From PVC group bacterium (lineage in GTDB: Bacteria > Verrucomicrobiota > Kiritimatiellia > SS1-B-03-39 > UBA6053), in contig PXDP01000031.1 in assembly GCA_003565035.1 (NCBI GenBank), positions 1 to 8,061 of the forward strand: a DNA stretch of 8,061 nucleotides. The letters run 5' to 3'. Positions 5,959 through 8,061 of the stretch are shown here, in pieces. Every line of letters starts with the position of its first letter. Within the stretch, counting starts at the first letter, position 1. The notes below the pieces were generated by a model that worked only from the letters and a program-made list of their open reading frames with translations, had not been told where the DNA came from and made no database searches. Both the position numbers and the translations under genes were made by a program.

Positions 5959-6164
5959 TGCGCTTCTCCTGCCGTTAAGGCACGTTCACTGGCGATCGTC
6001 TTCAGCCGCGCGATTTCCCGGCGGGTTTCGGTGATCTTGGCTTTGTTTTCCAATTGCCCCAGCTTTTGCTGCAGTTTCAGTTTAAAAAGGGATTCGCTGG
6101 CGTCGCTCAGGGCGGCGTTCAGTTCCTCGGTGGTCATCTCACGAATATTCGCGGCTTTGCTCAT
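5955..6164 (-). CDS. rpmC: 50S ribosomal protein L29 (uL29)
   Basis: L29 is a small helical protein at the tunnel exit, where with L23 it forms part of the docking site for trigger factor, SRP and the translocon. The 69 residues form the typical antiparallel helix pair. The first helix region has the I-R-E-M-T-T-E-E-L motif at 7-15, and the middle has the L-F-K-L-K-L-Q-Q-K-L-G-Q-L-E-N block at 26-40. The second helix carries I-T-E-T-R-R-E-I-A-R-L-K-T-I at 44-57, the usual R-R-x-I-A-R-L-x-T signature. The ATG at 6164 has GGAGAG 7 nt or so upstream and lies 13 nt after rplP. Its stop overlaps the rpsQ start (ATGA). The length is normal. Confidence 0.97.
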   Translation of the reverse strand: MSKAANIREMTTEELNAALSDASESLFKLKLQQKLGQLENKAKITETRREIARLKTIASERALTAGEAQ

Positions 6165-6177
6165 GGTGTGCTCTCCG

Positions 6178-6597
6178 TTAGGCGTGAGGGTTGCGGGTGA
6201 TAAACCGGCTGCGGATCGGCAGTTTGGCGGCCGCCAAACGGAACGCTTCGCGCGCCTGGGATTCGGGAACCCCGGCCAGTTCGAACAGCATACGGCCGGG
6301 TTTAACTTTGGCGACCCAGCGGTCGATATTCCCTTTTCCTTTACCCATCCGGACTTCCAGGGGTTTTTTGGTGTAGGGATAATCGGGGAAAATGCGGATC
6401 CAGAGTTTACCTCGACGCTTCAGATTGCGGTTCACCGCAATACGGCAGGCCTCGATCTGGGTGTTGGTGATGTAGCTGCGGCCCAGGGACTGCAAACCGA
6501 ACTCGCCAAAGGAAAGGGTGTTTCCGCTGGTGGCAAGTCCGCGGCTGCGTCCGCGCTGCTGCTTGCGGTACTTTACGCGTTTAGGCATAAGTGGCAT
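6178..6597 (-). CDS. rplP: 50S ribosomal protein L16 (uL16)
   Basis: L16 organises the A-site tRNA binding region of the 50S subunit and is needed for peptidyl-transferase function. The 139-residue product contains M-P-K-R-V-K-Y-R-K-Q at 4-13, G-E-F-G-L-Q-S-L at 31-38, Q-I-E-A-C-R-I-A at 47-54, W-I-R-I-F-P-D at 66-72, K-P-L-E-V-R-M-G-K-G-K-G at 78-89 (Arg83 is the position hydroxylated in some bacteria) and F-E-L-A-G-V at 105-110. Two in-frame ATGs compete, at 6597 and 6588. The first is preferred because GGAGGA (6611-6606) is 8 nt before it; it would be 17 nt from the second. This start lies inside rpsC, giving a 17-nt overlap in a different frame and implying coupled translation. Confidence 0.97.
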   Translation of the reverse strand: MPLMPKRVKYRKQQRGRSRGLATSGNTLSFGEFGLQSLGRSYITNTQIEACRIAVNRNLKRRGKLWIRIFPDYPYTKKPLEVRMGKGKGNIDRWVAKVKPGRMLFELAGVPESQAREAFRLAAAKLPIRSRFITRNPHA

Positions 6598-7237
6598 GTC
6601 GACGATCCTCCACAGGTTGTTCTTTTGTGCAGATCCACACCTTAACGCCCAGACGGCCGGCGGTGGTGTGGGCTTCCGTCACCCCGTAGTCCACTTTGGC
6701 GCGGAGGGTGTGCAACGGAACGCTGCCTTTGAGATATTTTTCACGGCGGGACAATTCCGCACCGCCAAGACGTCCGCTGCATTCGATACGAATGCCTTCG
6801 GCGCCCAGCTCCATGGCCATTTGAATGGCCCGCTTCATGGCGCGGCGGAATGAAATACGGCGCTCAAGCTGCTGAGCGATGCTCTCGGCCACCAACTGCG
6901 CGTTCAAATCAGGATTTTTAACTTCTTTGATCTCAATGTAGATGTCCTTGCCGGTCATCGCATTGAGGTCTTCACGAAGCTTTTCAATCTCGCCGCCTTT
7001 GCGGCCAATCACCACGCCCGGACGGGCAGTCAGAATGGTGATGCGGGCGCGGTTGGCGTAGCGTTCGATCAGGACTTCGGGAACCGCGGCGTCTTTCAGA
7101 CGGCTTTTCACGATTTGACGAATCTTAAGGTCTTCGCCGACGAGATCGCCAAAGTCCTTCTTGCTGGCGAACCAGCGGGAGCGCCAATCTTTGGTGACGC
7201 TGACCCGTAATGAAATGGGATTAACTTTTTGGCCCAA
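6581..7237 (-). CDS. rpsC: 30S ribosomal protein S3 (uS3)
   Basis: S3 lies at the mRNA entry channel and, with S4 and S5, forms the mRNA helicase region of the 30S head. From the chosen start the product has 218 residues. The N-terminal domain opens M-G-Q-K-V-N-P-I-S-L-R-V. The KH domain carries the R-P-G-V-V-I-G-R-K-G-G loop at 72-82. The C-terminal domain has S-G-R-L-G-G-A-E-L-S-R-R-E at 154-166, G-S-V-P-L-H-T-L-R-A-K-V-D-Y at 171-184 and T-A-G-R-L-G-V-K-V-W at 192-201. The start is TTG at 7237-7235. It is the only in-frame start codon that gives the invariant M-G-Q-K-V-N-P opening, and GGAGA (7248-7244) sits 6 nt before it. The frame stays open up to 7429, but that part lies inside rplV and is unlike S3. 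The gap to rplV is 22 nt. Confidence 0.96.
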   Translation of the reverse strand: MGQKVNPISLRVSVTKDWRSRWFASKKDFGDLVGEDLKIRQIVKSRLKDAAVPEVLIERYANRARITILTARPGVVIGRKGGEIEKLREDLNAMTGKDIYIEIKEVKNPDLNAQLVAESIAQQLERRISFRRAMKRAIQMAMELGAEGIRIECSGRLGGAELSRREKYLKGSVPLHTLRAKVDYGVTEAHTTAGRLGVKVWICTKEQPVEDRRHATYA

Positions 7238-7259
7238 AACCGTTCTCCATTTGAGGTGA

Positions 7260-7598
7260 TTATGCGCGTTCGTCGCTGAGGACGACACGAATGTGACTGG
7301 TGCGTTTGGCAATGGGTTTAAACATGCCGCGCGCGCCGTAAAATCCGCGGCGCAGGGTCGGTCCCTGTTCAGCCACGGCTCGTTTGACGTAAAGAGTTTC
7401 GACATCGGCGCTATCGTTGTGCTCCGCATTCGCGATCGCCGACTTCAGCGCTTTGCCAAATAACGCCGCCGCTTTCCGGTCACTGAACGTGGTCAGATTG
7501 AGGGCGTCCTGTACCGGCAGCCCCTGGATCGCCCGGGCGATGTCGCCGGACTTCCTTGAGGAGATGCGCTCGAATTTTAAAACAGATGTGGTTTCCAT
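7260..7598 (-). CDS. rplV: 50S ribosomal protein L22 (uL22)
   Basis: L22 contacts all 23S rRNA domains; its long beta-hairpin lines the peptide exit tunnel at the constriction. The 112 residues show the family landmarks: R-I-S-S-R-K at 11-16, K-S-A-I-A-N-A-E-H-N at 52-61, L-Y-V-K-R-A at 68-73, G-P-T-L-R-R at 79-84 and K-R-T-S-H-I at 97-102. The hairpin tip reads G-F-Y-G-A-R-G-M-F-K-P-I-A, with fewer arginines than usual (see findings). The N-terminal half is also somewhat divergent. The start ATG at 7598 is chosen because AAAGG (7609-7605) lies 6 nt before it and the M-E-T start resembles the E. coli protein; the frame stays open further upstream, but that part does not resemble L22. rpsS, the normal upstream neighbour, is absent. 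This is the first ribosomal gene of the cluster in the window. Confidence 0.95.
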   Translation of the reverse strand: METTSVLKFERISSRKSGDIARAIQGLPVQDALNLTTFSDRKAAALFGKALKSAIANAEHNDSADVETLYVKRAVAEQGPTLRRGFYGARGMFKPIAKRTSHIRVVLSDERA

Positions 7599-7968
7599 AT
7601 GAGGCCTTTCGGTCACAAAAACCCGGCACAGACCAACGCGGTCCGTCCGGACATACAGGGGTTTGCGCGCCGTCCGCTGTTCCGATCTCCCGGTCCCGTT
7701 TCCGGCGCAAGGAGGTCTGCGATCAACGACGCAAGACATTGCATGCGAAGTACTCTCCGGCGGTGCATCCGCCCTTCCAATGGTGACCCATTCAGAAGCG
7801 AGAGGGGCGGAACATAGCCAAATCTTTCTTGATTGCGAGCACGAAATGAAAAAAAATGAATCCTCTGCCTATCATCCAGCAGATGCAGCATAAAACCCAG
7901 CAACCAAAGGTTTTCGCCGGAACCGTTTCTTTCTTTTCTATGGATTCAGATATCGCTACCCTGTGAAT
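7599..7968. other. Intergenic region / presumed 5' leader of the rplV cluster
   Basis: These 370 nt contain no gene I can support. Frames of up to 96 codons are open on both strands (minus 7613-7903 and 7792-7986; plus 7663-7893), but none resembles a known protein and none has a well-placed Shine-Dalgarno. None resembles S19, the expected occupant. The half next to rplV is GC-rich; 7801-7960 is richer in A/T, with a run of eight A at 7849-7856 on the plus strand. It probably contains the promoter and untranslated leader of the ribosomal cluster, and perhaps the promoter of the divergent frame on the right. I could not find a convincing -35/-10 pair on either strand. Visible local structure is a small inverted repeat at 7759-7773 and an anti-Shine-Dalgarno-like ACCTCCTT on the minus strand at 7716-7709. 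Confidence 0.6.
7759..7773 (-). repeat. Small inverted repeat in the rplV leader
   Basis: The minus strand reads GGCGG-ATGCA-CCGCC, a perfect 5-bp inverted repeat with a 5-nt spacer, about 160 nt before the rplV start. In RNA it would form a short GC hairpin. On DNA it could equally be a protein-binding dyad. No U-run follows, so it is not a terminator. A repeat this short could arise by chance in GC-rich DNA, so its role is open. Confidence 0.3.
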
Positions 7969-8061
7969 ATGAGTCTGATCAACCAAGCTGCCGCAGACAT
8001 CGATTTGTCAACGTCCGAATCCGGGCGGACCGCCGTGCAGGCTCAGCAGACTGCCCACCCC
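7969..8061 (+). CDS. Possible divergent gene, N-terminal fragment, unknown function
   Basis: An ATG at 7969 opens a frame with no stop for 31 codons up to the window edge. It begins M-S-L-I-N-Q-A-A-A-D-I-D-L and continues with a polar, Ala/Gln/Ser/Thr-rich stretch. A GTG two codons earlier (7963) is an alternative start. There is no clear Shine-Dalgarno (GTGAAT precedes the ATG) and no convincing promoter. I do not recognise the protein. The opening M-S-L-I-N-Q is reminiscent of some type II secretion or pilus assembly accessory proteins, but six residues are too few to name it. It is divergent from the ribosomal cluster, so the shared 370-nt region could hold both promoters. The frame could also be open by chance. 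Confidence 0.3.
   Translation, partial: MSLINQAAADIDLSTSESGRTAVQAQQTAHP

Noticed and set aside
5647..6645. 332-codon open frame on the plus strand opposite rplN, rpsQ, rpmC and rplP
   Set aside because: It lies wholly antisense to four certain ribosomal genes, has no family resemblance, and is explained by the codon bias of the real genes on the other strand.
7238..7429. 64-residue N-terminal extension of S3 using an upstream in-frame start
   Set aside because: The extension lies inside rplV in another frame and does not resemble S3; the TTG at 7237 gives the conserved opening and has a Shine-Dalgarno.
7599..7739. 47-residue N-terminal extension of L22
   Set aside because: Residues before the M-E-T start do not resemble L22, and the ATG at 7598 has an AAAGG at proper spacing.
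7843..7892. Terminator-like T8 tract on the minus strand after a CTGC...GCAG stem
   Set aside because: The stem is short and interrupted, the T-run is flanked by repeated TTCATTT, and no gene is seen upstream for it to terminate.
7792..7986. 64-codon minus-strand frame with a hydrophobic, Cys/Trp/Phe-rich segment
   Set aside because: It starts at a TTG without a Shine-Dalgarno; the hydrophobicity comes from T-rich DNA; no resemblance to a known small membrane protein.
8006..8011. Perfect TTGACA (-35 consensus) on the minus strand
   Set aside because: No -10-like hexamer lies 15-19 nt downstream, and the site is within the possible divergent coding frame; an isolated hexamer is not a promoter.
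8024..8034. GGCGGACCGCC near-palindrome close to the right edge
   Set aside because: It is short, GC-rich and inside a possible coding frame; such a repeat is likely by chance.

Overview
The window is almost entirely a ribosomal-protein superoperon on the minus strand, so it is transcribed from high to low coordinates. In transcription order it contains rplV (L22), rpsC (S3), rplP (L16), rpmC (L29), rpsQ (S17), rplN (L14), rplX (L24), rplE (L5), rpsH (S8), rplF (L6), rplR (L18), rpsE (S5), rplO (L15), secY, adk and the first 17 codons of map. This is the distal half of the classical S10 operon joined to the spc operon and followed by secY-adk-map, an order known from many bacteria. The genes are tightly packed. 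Gaps are 10-57 nt, four junctions overlap by a 1- or 4-nt stop/start (TAATG or ATGA), and rpsC and rplP overlap by 17 nt.

The organism is a bacterium with fairly GC-rich DNA and Shine-Dalgarno-led genes. The SecY N-terminus and the lack of an L30 gene would fit the Verrucomicrobiota/Kiritimatiellota/Lentisphaerota (PVC) group. This is an impression from memory, not a placement.

Three genes of the textbook order are missing. rpsN (S14) is absent between rplE and rpsH, where only 43 nt with a small hairpin remain. rpmD (L30) is absent between rpsE and rplO. rpsS (S19) and everything expected before it is absent upstream of rplV. Instead, rplV is preceded by about 370 nt without a convincing gene (7599-7968), and then by a partial open frame on the opposite strand (7969 to the window edge). 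The cluster therefore seems to start at rplV here, with the S10-to-S19 half elsewhere or lost from this locus.

The products work together. Thirteen proteins build the two ribosomal subunits, SecY is the channel that receives secreted and membrane proteins from the ribosome, adenylate kinase balances adenine nucleotides, and methionine aminopeptidase trims the start methionine. Two perfect 7-bp hairpins in otherwise minimal gaps (before secY and before rpsH) are the clearest candidate control elements.

I found no mobile element, CRISPR array, tRNA, rRNA or evident novel system. The points of interest are missing genes, hairpins, a short L24, an altered L22 loop and several non-ATG starts.
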